Shown here in pieces: positions 18,401-27,306 of a DNA stretch of 64,000 bases; position 1 is the first letter of the stretch, and every line of letters begins with the position of its first letter. The stretch comes from Methanothermobacter thermautotrophicus. Its GTDB lineage: Archaea > Methanobacteriota > Methanobacteria > Methanobacteriales > Methanothermobacteraceae. The notes beneath the pieces were generated by a model. That model did no database searches and was not told the origin of the DNA. It worked only from the letters and a program-made list of their open reading frames with translations. Where the stretch lies: assembly GCF_014889545.1 (NCBI RefSeq), contig NZ_QKOF01000007.1, forward strand, positions 240,453-304,452, written 5' to 3'. Position numbers and translations under genes: made by a program.

Positions 18401-19261
18401 ATGGAACCATATGGTAAGGGGGACGGTCGTGTAAGGTGGGTGACGCCTGAATGGCTGATGGAGAACATGGAGGATGTTGCCATAATAGACTGCCAGCCAA
18501 ACATCCACGACTACATCCTCGAACACATACCCGGAGCAGTGTACCTCAACGAGGGCCTCTTCAGGGAGCCCCATGGCATGGCACCAGCGATGTACATCCC
18601 CGAGGGGGCAGTCGAGCTGATATTCCAGCAGGCAGGGATCGAGAATAAACCCACAGTGGTATACACAGGTACCGGCGGGGTTAAGGGCTGGGGTGATGGT
18701 CTCGAGCAGACCATGGTGGCCTACAGCCTTGCAAGGTTTGGCCATGAAAACATCCTTGTACTCAACGGCGGACTCGCAGAGTGGAAAAGGGCCGGTGGAG
18801 AATTAACAAAGGTATTCCCAGAGGTTGAGGAATCCAGCTTCTCTGCAGTGACACAGGAGGACTTCTACATAGAGTACCCTGAATTCAAAAGGATAAAGGA
18901 CGATGAAGACGTTCTGGTGCTCGATGCAAGACCGGCAGAGGTCTATGAGGGACAGGGGCCCTGGATAAAACCGGGACACATACCTGGCGCAGTCAACCTG
19001 CCATGGGCTGGCCTCATGGACCCTGAAAACAGGACCCTGCTGAGGACAGAGGATGAGATACTTGAAGCTGTAAATGCGGTGGGCGCAACACCTGACAGGA
19101 AGATAATCTGCAGCTGCGGCACCGGCAGGGAGGCCACAAACGAGTTCCTCCTCTTCAAGTGGTACCTTGGATACCCTGATGTTAAAATATATGAGGGATC
19201 ATTCACCGAGTGGACCCAGATAGAGGACAACCCCACAGTCACAGGTCCAGACCCGCGCTGA
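18401..19261 (+). CDS. sulfurtransferase with two rhodanese domains
   Basis: 286-residue tandem rhodanese of the thiosulfate/3-mercaptopyruvate sulfurtransferase type. The first domain (residues 8-125) carries [10 protein letters not shown] where an active loop would be and has no Cys, so it is inactive. The second has [20 protein letters not shown] and the active loop [12 protein letters not shown] with the catalytic Cys. It moves sulfane sulfur, perhaps for thiolation or iron-sulfur work. GGAGTGATC just before the ATG is a near-perfect ribosome site, suggesting strong translation. Single gene with its own promoter. Confidence 0.92.
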   Translation: MEPYGKGDGRVRWVTPEWLMENMEDVAIIDCQPNIHDYILEHIPGAVYLNEGLFREPHGMAPAMYIPEGAVELIFQQAGIENKPTVVYTGTGGVKGWGDGLEQTMVAYSLARFGHENILVLNGGLAEWKRAGGELTKVFPEVEESSFSAVTQEDFYIEYPEFKRIKDDEDVLVLDARPAEVYEGQGPWIKPGHIPGAVNLPWAGLMDPENRTLLRTEDEILEAVNAVGATPDRKIICSCGTGREATNEFLLFKWYLGYPDVKIYEGSFTEWTQIEDNPTVTGPDPR

Positions 19262-19305
19262 TGACCCCTCAGTTTATTTATTTTTAAGATTCAGGAATTG
19301 CCTCC

Positions 19306-20103
19306 CTACCCAAACTCTGTTTTAAGCTCCGATCCTGCAAATAAGAGCACAGCGGTGGCTGCAGCCACGTTCAGAATCATGAGGAATATACCACCAGCAA
19401 TACTGCCCTGTACAGGGAAGAGGAAGTATGAGAGGTTCCCTGTTGTGTGGATTATCATGGTGGCCAGTATACTTCCTGTGGAGTTGTAGACCCAGGTGTA
19501 TATCACCGAGGCAGAGATTATAAGGATCATGAAGCTCCAGAAGGGGACCTGGGACTGGATGCTGCCCCCAATGAAGAAGAGGGGTATGTGCCAGAGCCCC
19601 CATATGAACCCTATTATCAGGGCTGCGTAAATCGGGGAGTACCTCCTCTGAAGGCGTGGCAGGGCATAGCCCCTCCACCCGAATTCCTCCTGGAGGGGCC
19701 CCCCCAGGAAGAATATGTAGAGGAACACCATTACGACCAGGAGAGGCTGGGAGGTCCAGTAGAGGTATGGCTGGGGGTCACCCCAGAGGACGCCCAGATA
19801 TAGTGCCAGTGCAGTTATCAATGGGAAGAGGAGGAGGATGACCGGCCACCAGAGCCTGTGAAAGTCGTACTTAACACCCCTTCTGAGGAGTGCCACAAGT
19901 TCATCCCGGCCACCATACCTGTAGGTCAGAAGAACCGCTGCAAGTGTTGGCCCGAAGGCTGCAGGGTTGTAGGGGCTCATAAGAAAAGCCTCGATGGGCT
20001 GGGGAAAACTGAAGCCCGCAGAGATCATAGCTACAGGTATCCAGAGTATCCACGAGAATATAAATGCCACCATGAAAAAGTCTGATGTGCGATCATTCTC
20101 CAT
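19306..20103 (-). CDS. CPBP family intramembrane metalloprotease
   Basis: About 265 residues with seven or eight membrane helices. The CPBP (Abi) signature residues are present: EEFGWRGYALPRLQ, the His of IWGLWHIPLFFIG and IHTTGNLSYF near the end, which together form the Rce1-like metal site. Substrate unknown. GGTGG lies two bases before the ATG at 20106 and five before the ATG at 20103, which I prefer. It follows the decaying gerW/DUF2953 genes on the same strand. Confidence 0.88.
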   Translation of the reverse strand: MENDRTSDFFMVAFIFSWILWIPVAMISAGFSFPQPIEAFLMSPYNPAAFGPTLAAVLLTYRYGGRDELVALLRRGVKYDFHRLWWPVILLLFPLITALALYLGVLWGDPQPYLYWTSQPLLVVMVFLYIFFLGGPLQEEFGWRGYALPRLQRRYSPIYAALIIGFIWGLWHIPLFFIGGSIQSQVPFWSFMILIISASVIYTWVYNSTGSILATMIIHTTGNLSYFLFPVQGSIAGGIFLMILNVAAATAVLLFAGSELKTEFG

Positions 20104-20134
20104 CATAACCACCAGAATCTTGCATCAGTGCGAC

Positions 20135-20341
20135 TTAAGGGTGTTCCATGAAGTCACCCGGATCCTCAAGGGACAGGATGTACCTCATCTCACCCTCCAT
20201 CACAATACACATGATAGGTTTCAGTGAGACTGCATTTATACCCTTTTCTATGAGTAGGAACCTAACCCTGAAGACTGGTATTAAAAACCTGCCCCCGGCA
20301 TCCATAGCTGCGGCGGGACATGTACCCTCAATTATCCTCAT
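20135..20341 (-). CDS. small conserved-looking protein next to DUF2953
   Basis: 68 residues (MRIIEGTCPAAAMDAGGRFL...), starting at ATG 20341 with GGTGGGTG upstream. It is rich in beta-type residues and has a Cys-Pro near the start. It sits 25 bases after the end of the broken DUF2953 gene on the same strand and may have been the third gene of that operon. The frame is intact. No family is recognised; the ribosome site and context support it as real. Confidence 0.55.
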   Translation of the reverse strand: MRIIEGTCPAAAMDAGGRFLIPVFRVRFLLIEKGINAVSLKPIMCIVMEGEMRYILSLEDPGDFMEHP

Positions 20342-20365
20342 AAACACCCACCAGCATCATATCAG

Positions 20366-20907
20366 TCATGAGAAACCCCTGAGGCCTGAGAGGAATTCCC
20401 TGAAGGTTCTCCTCCTGAGGAGCAGGAGAAATGTTAGAACTGGCTTCAGTGGCTTAACCTGAGTTCAGGGGCTCCATTCACATCCTCACATGAAAAGTCA
20501 GGTCTGGCCACTATTTCAACACCCCTCAACCCTGCGGTCGATGCTGAAATGGCCCAGAGGTAACCTGACCTCTGCAGTCCCTGCAACGTCATCCGAGCCA
20601 ACATCAACACTGAGGTCCAGTCTCTGAAGGTTAATGGAATATAATGCTCTCTCTGCAAGATCCACAATATCCCTCTGGCCATTAGAGCCCTGCCAGATAG
20701 GTCGATTAGACGTTTAAACTCAAATTTATCCCCCTTCCCTTCAGCAGCGCCTTTAAATTTATTTCTGAATATCCCAAACCTCCAGAGGATAATCTGAAGT
20801 TCGAGGTCCATCTCCCTACCCTTCTTAGTGCCTGTGATGATCATGGTGTAGGGTGAAATGAAAAGGATAAGCAGAACCAGGAGAATCACTAAAGGGATGA
20901 TGATCAT
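20366..20907 (-). pseudogene. DUF2953 family membrane protein, frameshifted
   Basis: The N-terminus is a normal DUF2953 start: membrane segment (IIIPLVILLVLLILFIS) then a strand-rich domain. Near 20690 the family sequence moves to another frame, which reads DIVDLAERALYSINLQRLDL and VDVGSDDVAGTAEV; near 20565 it returns to the first frame (GYLWAISASTAGLRG, VARPDF), and near 20455 it shifts again to VKPLKPVLTFLLLLRR, with a stop at 20366. The first frame happens to stay open to 20446, so an automatic call would give 153 residues with a scrambled middle and a lost end. DUF2953 is related to YtfI, which pairs with GerW/YtfJ as here. Confidence 0.75.
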
Positions 20908-20914
20908 GAACCTG

Positions 20915-21299
20915 TTATTCTTCCCTGCTTCGGCCCCTCCCCTATCTGAGATCTCCCTTATTATATCCGTGACTGTGGATCCAAGTTCCTGTATGACCCT
21001 TCCCTGCCTGACCTGAGGTCTATGAACCTTACACCATCCGGTCCCTCAACACCCTTAAGGAGAACTATGATTGCTATGGGTTCAACTCCAGCCCCGGCGG
21101 CTGCACCACTTCCAGCTCCCGTATCTGAGGTTGAAGCCCTTCCTTCACCCATACCCGCCCCCAATCCAACCCCCCCATCTTCATAGGGGGTATGAGTATC
21201 TTGTCCTCACTTTCAATGACCTCACCCCACAAGGTTCTTCACATCAAGGAGTTTGCGAAGCTCCTCAACGGTTGTTTTAATCGGCTCTTCAATTTTCAT
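20915..21299 (-). pseudogene. GerW/YtfJ family protein, frameshifted
   Basis: Starting at ATG 21299 the sequence reads MKIEEPIKTTVEELRKLLDV, as in GerW family proteins, then hits a stop because of a run of four G (21226-21229 as C on the plus strand). The next piece, VIESEDKILIPPMK, is in a second frame. At a run of seven G (21170-21176) the family sequence returns to the first frame: GAGMGEGRAS, then GVEPIAIIVLL. Near 21005 a third shift leads to RVIQELGSTVTDIIREI. Every break is in or near a G run. Either the gene is dead or the sequence has homopolymer errors. Confidence 0.75.
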
Positions 21300-21410
21300 T
21301 TAAACCACATTAATATTTGGGATCGTTCAGTATATGCACTTTGCCGTTAAACATCCAAAAACATTTAAATGAAAGGACTCATATCCTCTATTAGATCTGG
21401 AGGCGGTAAC

Positions 21411-21899
21411 ATGAATTTAAAACTGTTTTCTTTAATTGCGGTGCTTCTTATTGCAGGCGTCGCTGGAGTCTACATCCTAAATGGAAATGGCAATGCAGAT
21501 GGTAACACCAGCCAGGAAAATCTGGGAACCCATAAAACAGGAACCCATAAACCAGGTTCAGCCAGGATTGTCGCAACTCAAGAAGGACCTGAAACTGCAA
21601 AACCCGGCACAAATATCACACTGAAGTGTAAACTGAAAAACGATGGTGAGGGTCCCGCTAAAAATGTTAAGGTTCTTTCACAGGACTTCGAAAGGAGCTT
21701 CTCTGTTATAGGACCCGGTGAAGAGGTGGAATTCCAGGTTCAGCTTTACATACCCACAGAAGAGGTCAAGAGGGAATTCGGAGATGACGCAACCCTTGCA
21801 AACCCCTACTTTATAGGGGGCTTCGCTGTAACCTACAGGGATATGACCGGAAAACACAGCACAAACGCAAATAACCTGGAAATACCTCTGAAAACCTAG
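21411..21899 (+). CDS. secreted or membrane-anchored protein with Ig-like domain
   Basis: About 162 residues. Residues 4-22 form a membrane anchor or signal segment (LFSLIAVLLIAGVAGVYIL), followed by a Gly/Asn/Thr-rich linker with a short repeat GTHKTGTHKPG, and then a beta-sandwich-like domain (KPGTNITLKCKLKNDGEGPAKNVKV) of CARDB type. Start at ATG 21411 is set by GGAGGCGGTAAC directly upstream. Acts outside the cell membrane; function unknown. It diverges from the broken gerW gene. Confidence 0.78.
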   Translation: MNLKLFSLIAVLLIAGVAGVYILNGNGNADGNTSQENLGTHKTGTHKPGSARIVATQEGPETAKPGTNITLKCKLKNDGEGPAKNVKVLSQDFERSFSVIGPGEEVEFQVQLYIPTEEVKREFGDDATLANPYFIGGFAVTYRDMTGKHSTNANNLEIPLKT

Positions 21900-21966
21900 A
21901 CAAAACACCGATTGTGCTAAAAATTTGAGGGGGATCTTCAGATCCCTCAATATCTGATTTAAATTA

Positions 21967-22428
21967 TCATTCTGACCTTTTAACAGGGATCTGAACCTCT
22001 GTGAGGAGCTCAGACTCATCAACTTCCATTGGGCTGTTGAGGTAAACCTCTGTCACCGGCCCCGTGATCTCATAGCCATTCTCCATCGCATATTCCATGA
22101 GGGCGTGTATAACCGACCCCACCTCAGTGTATGGTCCCTCATGTAACGCTGCAATTACCCTGTGGGATGGTAAATTCTTTATCTTAACCCTTTCATCAGG
22201 TTCGGCCTCGCCTGCAATGGAAACACCTATCTCATAGAGGAGTTCCTCCTCAGCAACCTCATCGGGGTTGTTGTAGTATGTACCGTACACACGGCCTGTC
22301 ATCTGGAGGCCCTTCTTAATCACCCATCCTGCAACCTCTGAAATGTACTCAGGTATACGTTCATAGCTTCCCCTGCACTCAATGTAGGCCACACGAACCC
22401 CTTCAACCATCTTCTCAGTTATCTCCAT
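21967..22428 (-). CDS. GyrI-like / AraC effector-binding domain protein
   Basis: About 153 residues forming the two-repeat SHS2 fold of the GyrI-like small-molecule-binding family: EGVRVAYIECRGSYERIPEYISEVAGWV in the first half and IKNLPSHRVIAALHEGPYTEVGSVIHALMEY in the second, ending with VTEVYLNSPMEVDESELLTEVQIPV. No DNA-binding domain is attached. Such stand-alone proteins bind or hydrolyse small ligands. Start at ATG 22428 follows GGGGAGG; longer readings lack a ribosome site. Confidence 0.88.
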   Translation of the reverse strand: MEITEKMVEGVRVAYIECRGSYERIPEYISEVAGWVIKKGLQMTGRVYGTYYNNPDEVAEEELLYEIGVSIAGEAEPDERVKIKNLPSHRVIAALHEGPYTEVGSVIHALMEYAMENGYEITGPVTEVYLNSPMEVDESELLTEVQIPVKRSE

Positions 22429-22480
22429 AAAAACCTCCCCACTAATTCTATCAACCTCAGGTGATAAAAATTTATCTAAA

Positions 22481-22900
22481 TCACATTCTAACAAGGATCA
22501 CACCAGCAACAACCATGATCAAGCCGGCGAGCCTGGTTGCATTTATGGTCTCATCCAGGAGGAGGGCCGCCACCATCACAGTGAAGATGGGGAAGGCTGC
22601 AACCACTGGGACAACAACAGAGGCATCCCCTGATTTGAGGGCATAGTAGTAGAATAGCTGCCCCAGGAGGGCCGCTGATATCCCGTCAAGGGCCAGGAAG
22701 AACCATCCCCTTGTACCTGCCTCTGAAAGCGCCTCGGCGCCCCCATTGAACATGACCCATATGAGCATGATCATGGTTATCACTGAACTTCTTATGGTGA
22801 GGGCAACACCGGGGTTAACCCCCTCAAGACCTATCTTGCTGAAGATTGGAGCAAGACCAAACATCAGAGCTGCAAGTAGCGCGAAGAGAAGGTAGTTCAA
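22481..22900 (-). CDS. EamA-type small membrane transporter
   Basis: 139-residue protein with five hydrophobic helices, equal to one EamA/DMT repeat (FALLAALMFGLAPIFSKIGLEG at the start, VVPVVAAFPIFTVMVAALLLDE near the end). Full transporters have two such repeats, so this one probably works as a dimer. Substrate unknown. It lies upstream of the GyrI-like gene on the same strand, with about 50 bases between them, and diverges from galE. Confidence 0.87.
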   Translation of the reverse strand: MNYLLFALLAALMFGLAPIFSKIGLEGVNPGVALTIRSSVITMIMLIWVMFNGGAEALSEAGTRGWFFLALDGISAALLGQLFYYYALKSGDASVVVPVVAAFPIFTVMVAALLLDETINATRLAGLIMVVAGVILVRM

Positions 22901-23019
22901 AACATCACCTCACCCTGATAATATTGAAGTCAGACCACTAAAAACCTACAACCCACCGGCCACTAAAACCTTATTTAAGTACGAAAAGAAATATAGACAG
23001 AATTAATCTGTGTGGTAAA

Positions 23020-23997
23020 ATGATACTCATCGTCGGCGGAGCAGGATACATCGGCTCACATGTCAATAAATTTCTATCAGAGAGGGGATACGAGACCCTC
23101 ATCCTCGATAACCTCACAAGGGGCCACAGGGACTTTGTTAAGTGGGGTGAATTCATAGAGGGTGATCTGGGTGATAGGAGACTCCTTGACAGGGTCCTTG
23201 AAACCCATGAGGTGGATGCAGTCATGCACTTTGCAGCATTCACTGATGTCGGTGAATCTGTCCTGAAACCCGGGATGTACTACCATAACAACGTCATAAA
23301 CACCATAAACCTCCTGGATTCCATGGTGGATCATGGCGTAGGGAACTTCATATTCTCATCCACATGTGCAGTCTACGGGAACCCCATGGAGATACCAATA
23401 AGCGAGGAACACCCCCTCAACCCCATAAGCCCCTACGGCAGATCAAAGCTCATGGTTGAGGAGATACTGGGGGACTACAGGGAGGCCTATGACCTCAACT
23501 ATGTCTCGCTCCGCTACTTCAATGCAGCCGGAGCAGACCCTGAAGGGGAGGTGGGGGAACTCCATAACCCCGAAACACACCTCATACCCATCGTCCTGGA
23601 TGCTGCCATGGGCCTGAGGGATGAGGTGCGGATATTCGGTACAGACTACCAGACCCCTGACGGGACATGCATAAGGGACTACATCCATGTCATGGACCTG
23701 GCAGATGCCCACTGGAGGGCCCTCAGATACCTGGAGGGTGGAGAAGGCGGAGTTTTCAACCTTGGAAACGGGAACGGCTTCTCAGTCAGGGAGGTTATAG
23801 AGACCTGCAGGGAGGTCACAGGTGCCAGTATAATGGCTGTTGAGGATGATCGAAGACCCGGTGATCCGCCTGAACTCGTGGGTAGCGCCGAAAGGGCTAG
23901 AAGGATCCTTGGCTGGAGGCCGGAATTCACAGAACTTGAGGATATAATAGAAACTGCGTGGAAATGGCATTCAAGAATAAAAGAGGGAATATCATGA
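23020..23997 (+). CDS. galE: UDP-glucose 4-epimerase
   Basis: NAD-dependent short-chain dehydrogenase-type enzyme interconverting UDP-glucose and UDP-galactose for surface polymers. 325 residues. NAD-binding GGAGYIGSH at the N-terminus, catalytic SSTCAVYG and PYGRSK (Tyr and Lys), and the sugar-binding RYFNAAGADPEGEVGE segment are all present. The stop overlaps the ATG of the next gene (ATGA at 23994), so the two are translationally coupled. galU lies 3.3 kb downstream on the other strand. Confidence 0.95.
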   Translation: MILIVGGAGYIGSHVNKFLSERGYETLILDNLTRGHRDFVKWGEFIEGDLGDRRLLDRVLETHEVDAVMHFAAFTDVGESVLKPGMYYHNNVINTINLLDSMVDHGVGNFIFSSTCAVYGNPMEIPISEEHPLNPISPYGRSKLMVEEILGDYREAYDLNYVSLRYFNAAGADPEGEVGELHNPETHLIPIVLDAAMGLRDEVRIFGTDYQTPDGTCIRDYIHVMDLADAHWRALRYLEGGEGGVFNLGNGNGFSVREVIETCREVTGASIMAVEDDRRPGDPPELVGSAERARRILGWRPEFTELEDIIETAWKWHSRIKEGIS

Positions 23998-25925
23998 TAA
24001 CCGTCACAGGAGATATAACGGTTGACTGGATACAGTGGCCCTTTCGGGGAGACTCCGATGTCTCAGAGTTCAACTGGAAGGAACACCTCGGATTCAAGAG
24101 GAAGGCCCTTGAGGGCGGTGCACTCCTCACAGCAAGGATGCTGAAAAGCCTCACAGAGGTTAACCACCCATCACTGAGGGATAAGCCCCAGAACACTGAC
24201 CCCTCAGAGTTCATACACTCATTCGCGGAGCTCAGACCCACAGGCGATGGTTATCACGTCAAGAAGTTCATGGGTTACACCGGCCCGGAGACTGGTCTTC
24301 CATCAATGCCCTTCAAGTTCAGGGAACGTGAATCCAGTATCATGGTAATTGATGATGCCGGGAACGGCTTCAGGGAGATGGAGGAGAAGTGGCCGTCCCA
24401 GCTTATGGATGGAGACCCCACCATCGTGCTCAAGATGTCCTCACCACTATTCAGGGGCAGCCTCTGGGAGCACCTCCTGGAGGAACATGGAAGGAACCTC
24501 ATACTCATAATAACCGCTGATGACCTCAGGGAGCACGGTGCCAGCATAACAAGGAGGCTATCATGGGAGAGGACCGCAGAGGACTTCATGTGGCAGATGG
24601 AGAACAACAGATCACTCGAAGATCTCAGGGACCTCAACGTGGTGGTCCGCATAGGCCTCGAGGGCGCCATACATTACAACAGTGGGGATGCCAGGCTGTT
24701 CTACCACCCACAGCTCTTTGAGGGTAACCTTACAGAGAGGGCGCCTGGGAAAATGCAGGGATGTGGCTCTGCATTCACTGCAGGATTCACCGCGGCCCTT
24801 TCAGAGGGTAATGGGATGGATGAATGCATAAGGAGGGGTATGGCAGCCGCTGCCAGACTCCTTGAAATGGGCTTCTCATCCAAGCCCGACTACCCCGTGT
24901 CTGAGATATTCCGGAGTCCAGGTGAGGATGTGGGGGCTGTTGAAATACCCAAGCACCCCCGTGGGCTCTGGACAATCGCCAGTTCACCCCCCATATTTGA
25001 CATAGAGGCTGTTTCAAGGTACATTGTGATAAACGGTTACAGTAGAAGGAAATGTCCTCTGCCCGTTGCCCACTTCGGTAAACTCATAACAGCAGACAGG
25101 AGAGAGATTGAGGGTTATCAGAGCATAAGGAACCTGATGATGGAGTACATGAAAAATGATAATCCTGAGAGGCCCCTGTGCATCGGGGTGTTCGGGCCCC
25201 CCGGTGCCGGCAAATCCTTCGCGGTGAGCCAGCTTGCTGCAAGTGTCGACCCTGAGAGAATAAAGCCACTCAACTTCAACATATCCCAGTTCAGGTGCGA
25301 GGATGATCTTATAGACGCATTTCACCAGATAAGAGACGCTGTACTTGAGGGTATGGTCCCCCAGGCGTTCTTCGATGAATTTGACTCCCCACTCGGCGAG
25401 AAAAAACTGGGCTGGATTAAGTACTTCCTTGCACCCATGCAGGACGGAGAGTTCAGGGAGGGTGACAGTATGCACCCCCTGGGCAAATCCATCCTGGTAT
25501 TTGCAGGGGGTACGAGCAGCACCTTCCAGGAGTTTGAGTCACAGGACCCTGAGGTCCTGAGGGAGGCCAAGGTCAGGGACTTCATAAGCCGCCTCAGGGG
25601 ATACGTGAACATAATAGGTCCAGACCCACAGCACAGACGCGATAAGTTTTTCATGCTACGCAGGGCAATACTCCTGAGATCCATGTTTGAGAGGAAGGCA
25701 CCCCACCTCTTTGATACCGGCAGACGCCTCAGAATCGATGAGGGAGTGCTCAATGCATTCCTCATGATACCAGAATACAGACATGGTGTGAGGTCAATGG
25801 AGGCCATAGTTGATATGAGCATCCTCCAGGACGTCAGGAAGTTTGAAAAGGCATCGCTTCCCCCTGCAGTTCAGCTTGACCTCCACGTGGACGGTGAGCT
25901 ATTCCACAGGATGGCAATGGATTAG
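23994..25925 (+). CDS. fusion of PfkB-like sugar-kinase domain and AAA ATPase domain
   Basis: 643 residues with two parts. Residues 1 to about 290 look like a PfkB/ribokinase domain: ITVTGDITVDW at the start and GCGSAFTAGFTAAL where active kinases have GxGDxF, so the catalytic Asp is Ser and the kinase is probably inactive or a sugar-nucleotide sensor. Residues about 390-640 are an AAA-type ATPase: Walker A GVFGPPGAGKSF, Walker B QAFFDEFDSP, a sensor-like VFAGGTSS and an Arg-rich segment after FISRLRGYVNIIGPDP. The start codon overlaps the galE stop. Function unknown; a signalling or remodelling ATPase controlled by a sugar-like ligand is an inference. Confidence 0.82.
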   Translation: MITVTGDITVDWIQWPFRGDSDVSEFNWKEHLGFKRKALEGGALLTARMLKSLTEVNHPSLRDKPQNTDPSEFIHSFAELRPTGDGYHVKKFMGYTGPETGLPSMPFKFRERESSIMVIDDAGNGFREMEEKWPSQLMDGDPTIVLKMSSPLFRGSLWEHLLEEHGRNLILIITADDLREHGASITRRLSWERTAEDFMWQMENNRSLEDLRDLNVVVRIGLEGAIHYNSGDARLFYHPQLFEGNLTERAPGKMQGCGSAFTAGFTAALSEGNGMDECIRRGMAAAARLLEMGFSSKPDYPVSEIFRSPGEDVGAVEIPKHPRGLWTIASSPPIFDIEAVSRYIVINGYSRRKCPLPVAHFGKLITADRREIEGYQSIRNLMMEYMKNDNPERPLCIGVFGPPGAGKSFAVSQLAASVDPERIKPLNFNISQFRCEDDLIDAFHQIRDAVLEGMVPQAFFDEFDSPLGEKKLGWIKYFLAPMQDGEFREGDSMHPLGKSILVFAGGTSSTFQEFESQDPEVLREAKVRDFISRLRGYVNIIGPDPQHRRDKFFMLRRAILLRSMFERKAPHLFDTGRRLRIDEGVLNAFLMIPEYRHGVRSMEAIVDMSILQDVRKFEKASLPPAVQLDLHVDGELFHRMAMD

Positions 25926-25997
25926 GTGAGGTGCGGAGAGTATACCTCATGATGGTCAGCTTCGACGAAAGAGTCCATTAATGGATCAGGTGATATA

Positions 25998-27260
25998 TTG
26001 GAGAGAAGAAGAATTCTAAGACCCGAGGACTACATTGACAGGCTAAAATATCTTAACAGGGTTGCTGATGAGTACGCCGAATCAGGTGATCTGAAGAAGA
26101 CCGCTGACACCCTCTTCAGAATCGGGAGGGAGTACCACAGGATCAACAGGACTGATCTAGCCATTGAGAGTTACAGAAACGCCCTTGATCTCTACAGGGA
26201 GCTGGATGACCCCCGCGAGGCCGAAGCATCACTCTGCATGGGGAGGGCCTGTGAGGGTGAGGGTAAGCTGAAGAGGGCTGGATGGTTCTACAACCTTGCA
26301 GCATCAGGTTTCCGCAGAACAGGTGATCTTAAAAGGGAATCAGAAGCTATCCTGTACAGTGCAAGGATCCTTGAGAGGCTGGGAAAACACGATGAGGCCC
26401 TTGAGGCCTACAGGAGGTACAATGAGATCTGCCTGAGGCACAATGAAAAGATAAAGGTCCTTGTCGCATATTCGAAGATGAAGGAACTGGAGGAGGAACT
26501 CAGGGAAGAAATTTTGAGGTACAACACATCTGTGCTGCTCCTTTACCTCGCAATTCTCATCATCGCAGAGTATTCGACGACATTCATAAGCATGAAGCTG
26601 GGCCTCGTGATTCATGCCGGCCTGCTCTTTGCCCTCTTCATCCACTCTGCCATCTCAAAGAAGAAGATGAAGGTCCTCCTTGCTGCCATGATGATGCTGC
26701 CCCTAATAAGGATTGTTGGACTCTCAATGCCCCTTGCTGTTATCAAACACCTTTACTGGTATGTTATAATAGCCATCCCCCTATTCGCTGCATCCGCTGC
26801 CCTCATGCGGACACAGAACCTTGGAAGGGACGATGTTGGACTGAACCTTAAAAATCTGAAGTGGCAGCTGGCTGTTGCACTTACCGGTTTTCCCATGGGT
26901 TACACCGAGTACCAGATACTCAGACCCGAAGCACTCATACCATCACCCTCAGCTTCAAATCTGCTCTTGGGCTTTCTGGTCATGCTGATAGGGACCGGGC
27001 TGGCAGAGGAACTCCTCTTCAGGGGGATACTGCAGAGAAATGCTGAGGATGTTATGGGAAAACTTCCGGGTCTCCTGTATGCTTCATTCCTTTTCACAGC
27101 CCTCCACATTGGCTGGAAGTCCGGTTACGACCTTATATTTGTTTTCAGTGTCGCCATAATCTATGGTCTGGCGTTCCAGAGAACAAGGAGCATTTCTGGT
27201 ATAACCATATCCCACGGGTTATCAAATTCCATCCTCTTCCTGGTAATGCCCTTCCTCTAA
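25998..27260 (+). CDS. TPR-domain protein fused to CPBP intramembrane metalloprotease
   Basis: 420 residues. Residues 1-165 are TPR-like helical repeats (ADTLFRIGREYHRINRTDLA, SILARILERLGKHDEALEAYR region). From residue 180 there are about eight membrane helices with the CPBP protease signature: EELLFRGILQR, FTALHIGW and SHGLSNS. The start is TTG 25998 with a perfect AGGTGAT ribosome site three bases away. It follows the PfkB-AAA gene after 72 bases on the same strand. The TPR part probably recruits protein partners to the membrane protease; substrate unknown. Confidence 0.87.
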   Translation: MERRRILRPEDYIDRLKYLNRVADEYAESGDLKKTADTLFRIGREYHRINRTDLAIESYRNALDLYRELDDPREAEASLCMGRACEGEGKLKRAGWFYNLAASGFRRTGDLKRESEAILYSARILERLGKHDEALEAYRRYNEICLRHNEKIKVLVAYSKMKELEEELREEILRYNTSVLLLYLAILIIAEYSTTFISMKLGLVIHAGLLFALFIHSAISKKKMKVLLAAMMMLPLIRIVGLSMPLAVIKHLYWYVIIAIPLFAASAALMRTQNLGRDDVGLNLKNLKWQLAVALTGFPMGYTEYQILRPEALIPSPSASNLLLGFLVMLIGTGLAEELLFRGILQRNAEDVMGKLPGLLYASFLFTALHIGWKSGYDLIFVFSVAIIYGLAFQRTRSISGITISHGLSNSILFLVMPFL

Positions 27261-27306
27261 TTTTTCATTGAACTTCAATAAAAAAGGAATTCATTGAATG
27301 ATGAAA

